DNA of 64,000 nucleotides from Mixophyes australis (GCA_036250195.1 JAVHZZ010000004.1:142737729-142801728); one strand, 5' to 3'. Positions 11,090 through 23,759 are shown, counted from the first letter of the stretch. Notes: a model not told the origin generated them from the sequence alone. Translations and numbers: made by a program.

Positions 11090-12979
11090 CTGGGGGTAAA
11101 TGTATTAAGGTGCAATTTTGCAAAATCAGCGATTTTCTCAGGTGAGTTGACACTCGCAGATGTATGAACTTGAGATTTCATGTAAAATCGCGTTTCCGTT
11201 AAAAGCGCTACTTCCAAAATAGATAGAGATCAAACTCCTGACTGTTTGCCACTCTAGCTATACAAGTCTCAAATGTATGAAGCTGCAACTAAGCAAACTC
11301 TCCTGAGTTTGCTTTAAAACACGCCAGATACAACATGCTGCATTCTAACAGCATGATTAGTAATCACATCACTGTTACACTGTCTGCCTATAGAGCCGGA
11401 GGTCCCGACAGCTGTCAAAACTGTTAAAAATAGATAAGTAAAAAACAAAAAAAGCATAGGGTCCCTCTGTCCGGCCACTATTAACCCTAGTGCTGCCAGC
11501 CTACTGCTGGTTATGTGAAAATTGGGGAAAAAAATTGCGTGGGCCCCCCCTATTTTCACTTAACCAGCAATAGGCAAACCAGCCTGGGGTAGGTGGCACT
11601 ATAGCAGAGGGACACGCGGCAGGGGTCCCCCTGCCATAGTGATAACCATCCCCAGGCTGTTTAGCGCTGTGCTGGATTCCCTAGGGAGTTTGGTCCACCC
11701 AAAAAAATGAGTGGGCCCCCCCACTAGGGATAACCAACCCAGTGCTGAAAGCATTAGAACTCTTCCTACACCCCTGGGCGGTGGGTGTAGGGTAATAACG
11801 GCGATATAAATGTAAATAAATAAACGTACGCCGTTTTGTTTTGTGGAACTACAAGTCCCAGCCAGCAAGGGTGCCATAAACAGTATTGGCATGCTGATAC
11901 TTGTATAACTACAAGCAGCAGCATACCCATGTCAGCCAGACCATGTTGGCACTTGGAGAACCACAAGTGCCAACATGCCCTGACACCCACGGCTGACTGG
12001 GACCTGTAGTTCCAGAAAAGAAAATGTTAAATAAACCACCAAAATACTCACCACTGATGTTTTCATTTGTCGTCAGCAGCTTTTAATCCTAAAATGTCTG
12101 TAAACCAAGTCCAAAATAATTTTGTAATTCCCCAAGTCCATGCTTGGCAAATTCTGGCCAGAAGAGCCCCCTTGTTGATTGAAGTTTTCTTATCTTCAGC
12201 CAGAAGGACCCCATATTTGTAAGATCCCGTCCGGAACATGCTTGTTTGCAAAAAAAATAATAATTATGAGAGACGCTGCAAACAGCTTCCACACTGTAGA
12301 AGCTCCGATACGCAATGAATATGTTCATCAGCAATGTCTATTTATAGTATTACGGGTTTCCCACGACAGCGTGGGAAAATTCCCTAATACTATAAATAGA
12401 CTTTGCGCATGAGCACTGGGCTGGTTGTCCCTAGAGGGAGGGGGCGCTCATTTTTTTCGGCAGACCCCACTCTCTAGGGAATCCAGCCCAACACTAAACA
12501 GCCTGGGGTTGGTTGTCATTATGGCAGGGGGACCCCTGCCGTGTGTCCCTCTGCTATAGTGCTACCCACCCCAGCTGGTTTGCCTAGTGCTGGCTAAGTG
12601 AAAATTGGGGGGACCCCATGGCAGCACTAGGGTTAATAGTAGCCGGGCTGGGGGACCCCACGTGTTTTTTTAAATTTTTTTTTATCTATTTTAAACACTT
12701 TTGACAGCTGTTGGGACCTCCAGTTCTATAGACAGGGACAGTGTAACAGTGATTACTAATCTCGCAGCTAGATAATGACAACACAGGAGAGTTTGCTAAA
12801 CACGGGAGTGTTTAACATCGCAGCAAATCGCGAGAGATGACCAGCGATTTTGAAGATCAGGGTAAAAACCGCAGATTAATACATTTGAGAACTTTTGGAC
12901 TAAAATCGCTGGTTATCACACGCAATTTGCTGCGATTTTAACACGCTGAAAAAATCGGATCTTGATACATTTACCCTCG
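11090..12979. mobile_element. 1.9-kb fold-back non-autonomous DNA element
   Basis: Ends are CTGGGGGTAAATGTATTAA on the left and the complement (TTGATACATTTACCC) on the right, each next to GAT, a possible 3-bp target duplication. Left part 11,370-11,750 reappears inverted at 12,410-12,740, so the element is mostly two long inverted arms around a 650-bp middle. The middle has a 25-bp-arm hairpin at 12,337-12,401 (TCTATTTATAGTATTA and complement) and a segment homologous to 29,850-30,030. No transposase frame. The short frames in it are chance. Confidence 0.75.
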
Positions 12980-13019
12980 GATTTTTGACAACCTCCCATA
13001 GAGATTTTCTGTTCTTACT

Positions 13020-13188
13020 AAAAGAGATGACAGAAACAAGTGACAATTCAATCTGAGTTTCAGAAGGCTTTTGACACCCTAAACAATAAGCTGACCCAAG
13101 AACCTAGGGATGTGATCCTGAGGCTTTACTACTACTAGGTGGAAGAGGCCATACTCTGAGAATTCCGTGAAACCAAACTATCTCTTTT
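13020..13188 (+). pseudogene. L1-type ORF1 remnant, left half
   Basis: Plus-strand translation shows PRDVILRLYYY, a stop, VEEAIL, a stop, then EFRETK, matching the late part of L1/Tx1-type ORF1 proteins. The frame is broken by stops and by the L1 insertion that begins here; it continues at 18,816. The last 14 bases (13,175-13,188) are the target-site duplication. Confidence 0.65.
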
Positions 13189-14543
13189 TTTTTTTTTATA
13201 CAACGTTTTTATTGAAGAAGTTCAGATGTGAACCATTTGGTTTTCACAATGACAAAGTGGTAAACGTGTCAATGTACCGTTCATTACCAGTCCGAAAATT
13301 ATCAGTCCGAATCAACAGTCAAAAGTATTGTGAGCATGGCATAACAACTGTAATGTGTGTTTCCAAAGTACAAGAGTTCAATATCACGGAGAGTCAAAAA
13401 AGAAATGGCTATATAAATTATAATAGCGACCTAAGGCACGGAGGGAGCAGAGAGGGGGCATACACACACCCACTAGAGGTAAATCATAAGATCTTGTAAA
13501 AGTACTCTGGTTTCATACCAAATCGTTTGGCGAAAGCACTCCCAAAGCTATTCCCTCAGAGGAGTAGGCAATGTATTGATATAGCTTACTTGGGTCTCAA
13601 ATAATTTTACAGGTTAATTTTGCCTTCTGACGAGGCACCTCCAACCAGTCCATCCGCAGGATATAAACATCTTTTCTTTAAATAATTCAAGTGTGGGTGA
13701 AGAACTCTGGATCCACATGTGGAGAATGCATTTTCTAGATGCTGCTGATATCGCCATCAATAATTTTTTGCTGGCTGCAGAAGCTCTTGTGTCTGGAGGC
13801 AAAGTGGCCAAAATCACCTATTCAAATGTAAATGGTAAGTAATTCACCAAATCAGTCATTTCAAATCTCCACACACGGGTCCAGAAGCTCTTAATGATGG
13901 GAAAAGCCCATAAGCAGTGGAACAGGTCTGTCTGGGGTTCGTCCCATTTGGGGCAATTAGAGTCATTAGAGAGGCTTATAATATGTCTACAATGGGGCGA
14001 AAGATGACCTCTATGGAAAATGTTGAGAAACATTTCTGGTGGAGGCAGGGAGGAGTTTAATTGAAGTATCCCACGGCTTAAGTAATGCATCTTCGCTTAA
14101 TTGAGGAAAACATCTCAACCATTGGCTCAAACCTGTTTTAATGTAAGTATGATCTAATATAGGTCTCAGAAAAGTGTAGTGGTAGGATATTGCTCTTCTT
14201 CGAGAGGGGGCAGATAACAAAACAGTGTCAAGGGGATTATCCTAATCAGTGTGATAGAATATTGACATTACTAGTATACTGATGGCTCTGCAGAAAGTGA
14301 GACCACAAGGACTCAGGAAAGGAAATAATTAAATTGCTTTGAAATAACAGAGAGGTTTTCTGCCAGTTTTATCTATCAATTGCCCAACCAGCCCCAGTAA
14401 ACGCTTCTCTCACGTAATGAAGGGACGGGCTGCCATGCCATTTTGGAAGTCAGGGTTTCCAACAAGGGGTAGGTAGATGGGTTTGTAGGGATTGAGGTGC
14501 AATTTGTGATGTAGTATATGCCAAATTTTCTGAACGGAGATTA

Positions 14544-14732
14544 GGGGGTAAATGTATTAATCTCCGGTTTTGTCAACTCGCGGGAGTTCGGCGAGATGAC
14601 AGCTTAAATTTAAAGCGGCGCTGCGTTGTAAAGGGAAGTTTCCCTTTACAAGGCAGCGCCGCTTTAAATTCAAGCTGTCATCTTGCCGAACTCCCGCGAG
14701 TTGACAAAACCGGAGATTAATACATTTACCCC
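14544..14732. mobile_element. 189-bp near-perfect palindromic MITE
   Basis: GGGGGTAAATGTATTAATCT at the left is mirrored by AGATTAATACATTTACCCC at the right, and the arms stay complementary almost to the centre (AAGGGAAGTTTCCCTT). TA flanks both sides, suggesting a TA target as for Tc1/mariner-like elements. It interrupts the L1 coding strand, so it is younger than the L1. End sequence resembles the 11,090-12,979 element and a remnant near 57,848-57,868. Confidence 0.85.
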
Positions 14733-15534
14733 TAGGTGTGAATTGTCCAAGATGTGAGACAGGACTTCTTGGTCATGAAGGTGGAGAAAGGCTTTAATAT
14801 ATAAATTGGGAAGAAAATGCCTTTCTACTGCTAGATTAGTGGAAGTGCTGTGGTTAGTCAGCCAATCTCTCAAGTGTGCCGCGTGGCTATATTGGACGAC
14901 ATCAGGAAAATAAATACCCCTATTAGCTTTAGGTTGCTAGAGCTTTATTAAAGTAATACGAGGGGAGTTTCTTCCTCCAGATAAAAGTGTGGAATAGATA
15001 ACTAATATATTGTGTAGCTATTTTGGTTAATAACAAGGGCAGTGTTTGTAAGGGGTACAATAATCGTGGAAACAATATCATCTTTAGGAGGTTTGTCCTG
15101 CCCAAATAAGAAAGATAGGAGTGTTCCCAACCTACCAGTTCTTTTTCCATATTAGAAATAACTGTGCCAATATTGAGTTTGTAAAGTGTGGCTATGTTCT
15201 TTGGGAGTCGAATTCCCAAATAGGGTATAGACTTGTTAGCCCACTGTAATGAGAGAGGACAGGCCCATGGGGTTTTCACTCTGCCTTTCCCTAAGTAGAG
15301 GGCTCTCAATTTGTCAAAGTTCACTGCAAATCCAGACATTGATCTAAGCATCTCAATCTTCCTCAACAGGGAAATCAAAGAGGATTCGGGATTCAATATA
15401 TATGTAGCAAAAAGACGTCAGCAAATGCTGTGATCTTAGTCTATTATGTACCAATCTGAATATGCTGAAGCTGGGGCCACTGCCGAATGACTGCCAACAT
15501 TGGATCCTGCGATAGGTTTAGCAACAGAGTGGAC

Positions 15535-16165
15535 TGTTTCCTGTGTAAATATTCAGGTTCTTTGAGGTTGTAATGAGTTAAAGCCTCGTGACCTTAAAGT
15601 TCAAATATTAATCTTTTATTGCAAACAAGTTAAAAAGATAATAATAAGGTACTTAGCATCCAATAGTATCCATAGCAATATGTTCAATCAACCGAAATTA
15701 TCCAGGAATCCGTTCTTCTTTATGGGCTGGATAGACAAATGATTGACACCGCTGCAGACGATCCAGGAAGAGGCACCGTGTGTCGCAGCAACCCAGCTTT
15801 TAAAGACAGGAAATTAAGGGTGCTGGATATCACTAAGAAATTAGGTATAAACTTAGGTATAAACATAATTCAGAACTTCTTATTGGTACAGCTATGAGCA
15901 TTAAACAATTTCAAATACTTATTCCATGTAGGTGCAATAGCAGTGAAGTTAAAAACAAGAGCTTTGGTTAACATACTGATACCTTTGCATTATGGGACTT
16001 TCCAGTACTTTCTGTATATGCGCAGTTAGCATTGGAACACGTCTAACAGATATATATTGACATGTCCCGGCTTAGTAACATCAACATTTCATTATACACA
16101 CATAAAAGTACTAGAACAATAAATGGAGTTCAGCTGCCATTTCGCTTGGCCTGTCACAGGGCCTT
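15535..16165 (-). mobile_element. Solo-LTR-like insertion in the L1
   Basis: A 631-bp block between identical 5-bp repeats TGGAC (15,530-15,534 and 16,166-16,170) that splits the L1 reverse transcriptase exactly between TRQGCP and its continuation. On minus it contains TTTAAAAG (TATA-like) near 15,800, AATAAAAG near 15,615 and ends ACAGGAAACA. Promoter-like then poly(A)-like order and a 5-bp duplication suit a solo LTR. Family unknown; the 5' end does not begin exactly with TG. Confidence 0.65.
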
Positions 16166-17245
16166 TGGACACCCTTGCCGAGTCGCTCTTGTCATCACGA
16201 GGAGATCTCCAAGCAGCGTGTTTTTATTATCAGAGAGGTCGAAGGTGTATTATAGAAATAATGGCCATGAAATCCCTACCAACATCCCTCCTGTCCAGTA
16301 TAGCATTCATGAAAGACCAGGAGATCGTATCAAAGGCCTTATGGGCAGACTTAAGAGCATATTAGAGGTATTTTGGAATTGAGAGGAAGCTATTATAGAT
16401 GCAATTACAGTACAAATGCCCCTGCCAGAGTGTCATCTGTGTACAAATCCTAATTGATGTAGAGTGAATAGGGAAGGGAGAATACTTAGATGTTTTACCA
16501 TAATCATAGAGAGTATTTTAAAGTCTAAGTTCAGCAATGTAATAGGGCGATATGAGGACATTAACAGGGTCATTATTCGCCTTCAGAATGATAGTAGTAT
16601 ATGCTTAGTTAAAATTAGGGTATTGGGGACGTTGTCAATGAATGGTGCAATACAATGTTAAGAGTATTGGAGTCATTTCTATTTTCAGTAGTTTATAATA
16701 TTCAAAGTAGCCATCTGGGCCAGATGATTTTTTCAAATCTGAGATTCTGTCTGAAATTTCTTGTGCAAAAATATCCAAATCCAGTGACTCTTTTTAACAA
16801 GGAGTAAGTTTGGGTAGATTGGCCACCTGCAGGAGGTCATTTAGAAGAGAGTCATTGGGGGGAGTGGCAGTATATAAAGTTTTGAAATATTTATAAAAGG
16901 CGGCTGTGATCTCTTTAGATTAGGAGGACAGGAGATTCTCTAGTTTTAATTGCCACAATACGGTTTATGCGTCTGTAGGGCTTAGACATAGTGGCTAAAA
17001 GTTTACCGGGCTCATTGTTCCATCTGTTAATTTTTTTTTTGAGTAATCAATCTCTGATTGGGCCTGGGCTAATAAGAAGTTTTCTAGAGTCTGCTTTGTT
17101 TGTTCATAATTGGCTAAGGACGTGTCATTAAAGTAGGAGACATACGCATTATACCGCTTCCGTAGAATTTGTGCTAGGAACTGATAAGTCTTTTTGGTTT
17201 CCCTTTTTCTGTTGGCCATGTAGGTTATTATGTTCCCCCTTATTA

Positions 17246-18000
17246 AAGTTATTTTATCGTTTATCAATAATCATTGTCTATGCGATTTGTGTGGTTCCAA
17301 CTCAGAAACCGATTTATTAGCAAAAGCAAAAGAATAACAATTAAATATATAAGTACAGCTGATACATACGCCGTTGCTGGATCCAGCTTACAGTCTTTCA
17401 ATCCTGAAGTCTGTGGTCAGAGACTGTAAGCTAATTCCAGAAAGTTATATACATTTTGTGTTACAGTAAATACAATACAGATGACTTGGCATGTTTTCAT
17501 ATGTTCAGGCTCCAGGACAGTCCAGTATAGTGTAGTTCATAGGTCAGTTCAAATAACACCCTCCAAGGGTGGGGGGGGTCAGATGCATACCAATCTTCCT
17601 GACAAAAGCTAGTTCAAACTGGTCTATTTACATTATACACACAATACCATTCTGATCACTAATTCCCTTTATTCCATAACTAGCATACACAAAGTGCGAT
17701 CTCATAGCCGATGGAACCAAATAACTAAGCATAGATATGGGATTAGAATGACACCAAACACGATAGGTTTCCTGTAACCTGAACCTTAGATCTCCATAAA
17801 GTGCTTACCATTATCATATATAACTAAACTGGAACTATTATAAAAATGAACTATGTACAAGTGAATGTGTAAGTGTATGCGTGTTATTTATTGTACGATT
17901 GCGTCACAACACATGGCGTACTGATCGCAATCGCACGGTAAACCAATAATAATCAATATACTTTCTTTCATCCAATTATTCGACTTTGACACCCATAACA
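17246..18000 (-). mobile_element. Solo LTR of an unclassified retroelement (copy 1)
   Basis: Begins on minus TGTTATGGGTGTC at 18,000 and ends near 17,246. It shares with 44,604-45,333 a chain of matches in the same order: AATAATTGGAT, TTTACCGTGCGATTG, GACGCAAT, TTTGAACTGACCTATGA, ACTGGACTG and a terminal AATAAA-type region. It separates L1 linker sequence (ending WETSKAVL) from its continuation (RGNIITYMANR), hence post-dates the L1. No target duplication was recognised, so ends are approximate. Confidence 0.7.
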
Positions 18001-18815
18001 CTGCCTTGGAGGTCTCCCACAACAACACAGGGCTGTCAAAGTGTTCAATATTGTTGTCCAACTAGTCCATCCAGTGGTATTTAAGATGCAGCTTAAAGTT
18101 TCTGAATTATATAAATATGATGGGCACTTCCCTGAGGTATTCCGAGAACCCGCCAAGTGAAGACGGATTGTCTTAATGACATTAAGAGGTCTGCCAGAAG
18201 GATGTAAGTTGTGGACCCCAGGGAGAAAGGTAAAAGATATCTGTGGGATTAAGCAGTCTCCAAGGGTCCATTAAACCATGTGTAAGTTTATGTTCAGTGA
18301 TCTGGGTCCATAAGTCTGATCAATTATTCTGATGGATAGGGTGTTTGCCTAGACTAGGGTCATCAACTACACTGAAATCACCCTCTATGATTAAATTTGG
18401 CGTATCCTGGGACAACAAGAGTTGTGAAAGAACGCATATTGGTTAATGTTGGGAGCATAGATGTTTAAGATTGTGTATCTATGTTCACAAATTTGGATAT
18501 CTAGTAAAATGTATCAATCATTTGGGGCAGTTACCCTATCTGAGATGGTATAAGGCATGTTTTTCCTAAACAAGATGGCCACACCCCTGGATTTGTTTTT
18601 AAAAGGGGCTGATATACATTCAGTAAGCCATGTATCCTTCAGACTAGAATAGGCTCATAATTTCCAATGGGTTTCCTGCAGGAAGATGATAATCGGGGAA
18701 TGATGTTTGAGATGTGAAAAAAACTGTTGTCTGCTTAACAGGGGTATTAAGGCATTCCAGGACAAAATTAAGGCTGGAGTGGCACGGGGGAGATTCCAGC
18801 AGGCAATATATGTGG

Positions 18816-19203
18816 AAAACTATCTCTTTTGACAATTCAATACTACAAAAATTTCAAGACAGCTCTCCCATTACAATATTCAAATGCCAGGAGCTAAAAC
18901 CCTTCACATTTACACTTTGAAAGAACAGCATAAAGTACAGATGGGAATACTCTTTCTGGTGTGGCACCAGAGAAAAATGTAGGCAAAATACTTAACGCTC
19001 AAGCCTTCTTTCCCAAACGGTGTCTCCCTCCAAATGAGGAGACACCGACTAACACGTTTGTCTTAACTCAGTCGCAGACAAAACCCAACCTCAGTAATTA
19101 CCAAGAAGTTAGTGGTCCACAGTCTCCGATTCACACAGGCCCTACCATTGTATCTCTTATGGTAACCTCTTCTGTGTATCAATCAGTGCTTACTTGCCCT
19201 TAG
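18816..19203 (+). pseudogene. L1-type ORF1 remnant, right half
   Basis: Continues the interrupted ORF1 of 13,020-13,188: translation gives ISFDNSILQKFQDSSPITI, ELKPFTFTL, a stop, then KNSIKYRWEYSFW, the typical C-terminal pattern of L1/Tx1 ORF1 in vertebrates. Downstream residues to 19,203 stay open. Same strand and correct order on both sides of the minus-strand L1, so an older L1 received a newer one. Confidence 0.65.
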
Positions 19204-19240
19204 AATAGTATTACGTCAGCTGGGCACATCCTCTTCCTTC

Positions 19241-20299
19241 CCTATCTAGGAAGATAAGGTTCTACAATTAATCCTATATTCCCAACCCCCCCCCCCCCCC
19301 CTTCCCCCACCACATCCCTTCCTAAAAATGAGTCCTAGTAATGAACACTAGCTAATAATGTTTTTTCTTTGACAGATGGTTCAGTACTCTATAGGACTGT
19401 TAAACTATGGTCTGACTTTTTCAGATCCTGTTTTGCTTTGATCCTGTTAACATTTTAATGTATTATTGTTGACCAGTTAAAATAAAGAATTATAAAACAG
19501 AATATGTACATGCATTTCTTTTTCTCGTACATTTAAATTTAGCCAAACTGGGTATCTTCCATATTACTAAGTCGCTCAATTACATACATACAATGTATAA
19601 CAATTATGATCACAAAAAAAATGCAATCAAAAGGAATTTGCTCATTAATAAAAACACCACACATTTATTAAAATTTTACATATTCAAAACATTTCATATT
19701 CATATACCAGAGAACAGAAATTGGAACCTGTGCAGCAGTAACATTAGTGTTAGATCAAAGACAATCTAGACTCATTAATATTTAGCAATCTGAATGGAGT
19801 TAATCCACAGAGTAAGGTTAATAAAATTAAAAAATCTTGTTAGGAACTTCCCGAATGACTTTTTATGGAAACCTTTGTTCCCCAAATGATGTAAAGGCAT
19901 AAGAGTCCCAAAGTGCTACCCGTATATTAACTGTAGTGTGTCCGCACAACTTTATATGAAAGACACAATCCATTACTCCAAACACACTAATTTGGCTGAA
20001 ACCTATAGCAAGATGTTCCTACAGTTTGCGCCTGACATCCAGGCAACAAGGATCTGTTGTCCAGGTGCTTAGATATTGAAATACCAAGGTGTTTTCACAA
20101 ACCGCTTGTGTGTTGATTCAACTTGCGGTTTATCTGAGCAGGGTGCTCAGAGTCAGAGCAGGGTGCTCAGCCAAAACTTTACTTGAGCTAGTTCCTCTAA
20201 AATATAGTACATATACACAACTCCACACAAAATAAAGTATGTACAAAGTAATGTTTACAGATTCACAGAATCCTCATTATACAAGAGTACTATATTTAA
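19241..20299. other. AT-rich DNA, no gene recognised
   Basis: Contains a run of about 16 C at 19,286-19,301 and a short local duplication of AGCAGGGTGCTCAG near 20,137-20,170. A minus-strand AATAAA at about 19,664 is the most distal plausible poly(A) signal for UBE2Q2, though nearer ones exist. Confidence 0.45.
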
Positions 20300-20955
20300 A
20301 AGGAATTGCTTTGTAACATGGAGTGTTATCCTGCTGGAGTAGTCAGAAGATGGGTAGACTGGTCATAAAGGGAAAAACAGGGTCAGCAATACCATTACTA
20401 CCATCAACCTGCACAAGGCAGGATAGATTCAGGTTGTTGCCTGTAGCAGCAGAAATGGAGATTAGTCAGACCAGGCTACATGTTTTCAAATCCTCAACTG
20501 TCCAGTTTCTGTGCCCACTGTATCTTCAGTATGTTTTTTTAGCAGACATAAGTGGGACACTGTGGTCTTCTACTGCTGTTGCCCATCCACTTCACGGTTT
20601 GACATGCAGTGCATTCAGATGCTCTTCTCCATACCACTGCTGTCAGAGTTAGTTGCATGCCAGCTTGAACCAGTCTAGCCATTGTCCTCTCATTAACAAG
20701 GTGCTTTCAACCACGGCATACACTGGATGTTTTTGTGCACCATACTCTGTAAACTTTAGATACTGTTGTGTGTCCCAGGAGATCAGCAGTTACTGAAATA
20801 CTCAGACTTACTCCACGGTCAAAGTCACTTAGATCACATTTCATCACCATACTGGTGTTTGGTCTGAGCTAACCCTATTTAGTTGCTGCCACATCATTTG
20901 TTGATTAAATATTTACATTAACGAGCAGGTGTGCCTTAGTGGCCACCAGGTATCC
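20300..20955 (+). repeat. Ancient dispersed repeat, probably non-LTR retrotransposon 3' part
   Basis: Contains CACGGTCAAAGTCACTTAG, GAGATCAGCAGTT, TGAAATACTCAGAC, CTGTAAAC and GAGCAGGTGTGCCT in the order known from a very widespread fish and amphibian interspersed repeat. I recognise the consensus but cannot name the clade with certainty. It is diverged and its short frame (20,323-20,652) is not a gene. Confidence 0.55.
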
Positions 20956-21095
20956 ATATTTAACAAAATTTATATTTTTGATGTCCAAATTTTACACATG
21001 AGCTATACAAGCCATGATAAAGCATAATGAACAACCTAAAAGGGAGGCCTGTAACATATTTCTATTATATGTCCCATTTTAGTTTTGAATTCCAA

Positions 21096-21320
21096 GGCGG
21101 GTATTCAATTGACAGCGGGATCACTGAAAATCCCGCGCTCAAAAAATATTACCGTTAATATCTCGCTGGATTTCAGCTCACGGCTCCCTGAGCTGCAAGC
21201 TGAAATCCAGCGAGTAAATTACCCTATTAACAGTATTTACACGCAGGATTACCGTATTAACAGTAATATTTTTCGAGCATGGGATTTTCAGCGATCCCGC
21301 TGTCAATTGAATACCCCCCC
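21096..21320. mobile_element. Palindromic MITE, TATTCAATTG-end family
   Basis: GGTATTCAATTGACAGCGGG on the left is mirrored by CCCGCTGTCAATTGAATACC on the right. Internal segments (AATATTACCGTTAATA, GAAATCCAGCG) pair as well. Part of a family with copies at 22,333, 24,707, 29,028, 41,705 and 48,443. Lies 2.4 kb 3' of the UBE2Q2 stop. Confidence 0.8.
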
Positions 21321-22332
21321 AAATATTGTTTTTCAATCAAGAACACCTCAGTCATGAGAAAATGTTCTTGCTATTCAAGTTGTTGGGATAGTGCTGTGCC
21401 TTGCATGAGCGTCGATGACTAGGCAGGAAACAGCACATATAAATTCCCAGCTCAGTGGCAAGTACTAAGTCACCCAAACTCAACATCTAGCTGGATAGGA
21501 TGGCTATCAGAATGCAAGTGTGAAAGGGGGTATGTAGACAAAATTCCTTTGCAGTAGTGAATTGTGTTTATTTTATTGTATGCAAAGGTGTACAGATTGC
21601 AAACAAAGATTCTCTGTAAAAAACTCAGGACATATCTGCTGTTTCATAATCTATTATTTTATTTGATGTATACTGAGGGATTGTCTAATGTACACAGGCA
21701 GGAGGGAAATAATTGAGAACTCAATCAACAGGTTATATCTTAAAATGGTTTAATCATAAACTTGATGCAAGTTTACAGATTACTGTACATTGCCAAATAA
21801 GTCTGCAATGGAAAAAAAAAAATTAAAAACAAAACCAAAAATTCATGCCAAGTCAGCAAACCTTCTACACCCTAAAAAAAAATATCAATATCAGTCTGTT
21901 TTCAGGTTTTTGCCTTTTCTGTTAAAGTTAGTTGAAATAGATGTTAAACAAGGGCCTTGTAAAAAAACATAAGCACACGCAAAATATATATAATGGATCA
22001 TTTTTGGGAGTGAAAAATCATTTAGCCAAATCCTGCAAAGTAGCACAGAGGTACAATTTGCAATAGTACAAACTGCACTGGGGTGGGTGACAAAGGTATG
22101 TTATTGAATGTTTTGCTCTAGGTCTAAGATTTTCTCACTTAATCTATAGATTCACCCTTATTAGAACAAAAATAAAGGCATCAAAATCAAGCAAACCTCA
22201 TCTTCAACGTCTTACTATACAATAGGAGTAAAGTTTACTTACAGACTAAACAAATTTGGCAAGGTTTAAGAAAAAAACAAAACAAAAACAAAAATGAAAC
22301 TAGGATTGGGCTGAAGTGTTACTTACGTTCAC

Positions 22333-22564
22333 AGGGGCGTATTCAATTGTTAGCGTTAACGCTAACAAACGAGTGCTCGAAAAATCTTACCGTTAATACG
22401 GTAATTACGCGCGGAATTTCAGCTCGCAGCTCCCTGAGCGGCAAACTGAAATTCCGCGAGTAAACTACCGTATTAACGCTTTTCGCGCGCAGTATTACCG
22501 TATAAACGGTAATATTTTACGAGCGCTCTTTTGCAGCGTTAACGTTCACAATTGAATACGCCCC
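22333..22564. mobile_element. Palindromic MITE, TATTCAATTG-end family
   Basis: GGGGCGTATTCAATTGTTAG faces CACAATTGAATACGCCCC. Arms are complementary through GCGTTAACGCTAAC, AAAATCTTACCGTT and GAAATTCCGCG. It lies within the likely UBE2Q2 3' UTR or just beyond it, so it may be transcribed and fold as RNA. Confidence 0.8.
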
Positions 22565-23759
22565 TACAATGTCTATAAAGCACATTATGCTTGGGGTCTT
22601 AAATCATCTTGTACACTGTGCTTCAGAATGACATGTTTATTCAAAAATGTACACAGTTTGCCCATTTAAATTCTTGATTATGTGCCAATTCGTTTTCATT
22701 AGTTCATAGAACAATTGCAACAACCCGTTAATGAAAAAATGCAACACTAGGAAAACAAGCTTAGTACTCAATTACTTCAAGCTTCATAGTGATGCTCTCC
22801 TGGGGTTAGAATCAGATCCAGCACTAACAGCAAAAGGGAAGAGGGAGGGAGGGAGGAACTGAAAATAAAGTTCTGCCTTTTTTTAGATTTCTGTTCTGCC
22901 TGAAAATGTAGTCCAACAAAAAGGACCATATTGAAATAATGACCAGAAACTGGAAGAGGATGGCAATGACCAGCATAATTATATCACATCAAATACCATA
23001 TTGTATTCTTGCAATAAATGGAAATACATCTGCACTTTACATGTACCCATTCACAAGCGGTCTTGAAAGCATTCCTTGTCAAGGAGAAAAACAAAAAGCC
23101 TGAACATTTCTCTTAAATTATCTTTTGTTTGCAAGGTTAATTCATGGCCAATAATTCTATTCAACACCAAACTAGAGAGGTTAAACAGAAACCTAAAGGA
23201 TTTCAAAGCCTTAACCTCACATTTTCCAACCATTAATATAAAATTAATGGCTTCTCTAAGCCATGGGAGCCCCCAACCCCCCCAACAAATTTGGCAATGC
23301 TACAAATTTTCTCCAGTAATGGATTTCATTTGGAGAGCTAGTCCGCTGCTTTAACCATATCTTAAAACTGCATTCTTAATTGCATCAAACATTTGTTTGG
23401 CTTTATGAAAACTATACAAAGCAGTTTATTTAGCAGAACAGTCTGCAAAAGAAAACAAAAAACAAAGAACAAAAACAAAGTGAAAGCAATTTACAATAGT
23501 CTAATAAAAGTGGAATGGATGTAACTAAGCTATATCTTCTGTTTTAAATAGGACGTTAAAATATTTGGAGTGGCCTCTTCAGTAAAGGCAGCTGCTCTCA
23601 AATCCAGAGAAGCAGACGTGGTCTAATATACAGGTCTGACAGTTCCTTTATCTAATAGCTAACATATGCTGTACAGAGGACCAAAAGGGCAATATTGGAT
23701 CTGTTTGGAAAGAAATAGAAAATAAGTTTGTGTAAATCTTGGTCCAATGTGAGTTCAAG

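Larger units (their letters stand above)
13185..18815 (-). mobile_element. 5'-truncated L1/Tx1-type LINE, ORF2 pseudogene
   Basis: Read on minus: apurinic-type endonuclease start near 18,640-18,790 (LNTPVK), LNIYAPN at about 18,470, an EGDF motif near 18,385, linker 16,995-17,245, reverse transcriptase motif A (HKAFDTISW) near 16,335, TRQGCP near 16,180, the FADD box mutated to FADV near 15,417, RT C-terminus 14,929-15,396, and a Cys/His-rich tail 13,818-14,090. AATAAA near 13,208 precedes the A-tail (T run 13,185-13,197). AAACTATCTCTTTT occurs at both ends (13,175-13,188; 18,816-18,829), a 14-bp target duplication. Stops, frameshifts and three insertions inactivate it. Confidence 0.9.
20956..23759 (-). 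other. UBE2Q2: UBE2Q2 3' UTR and downstream flank
   Basis: Follows the UBE2Q2 stop. Minus-strand AATAAA signals appear at about 22,637, 21,559 and 21,652, so the 3' UTR could be 1.1 to 2.2 kb. The first 700 bp hold no recognised repeat, unlike most of the window. Which site is used needs transcript data. Confidence 0.5.

Noticed and set aside
19286..19301. Poly-C run considered as a regulatory i-motif
   Set aside because: A single homopolymer; no second or third tract at suitable spacing. Could also be length error in sequencing, as could the run at 45,627.
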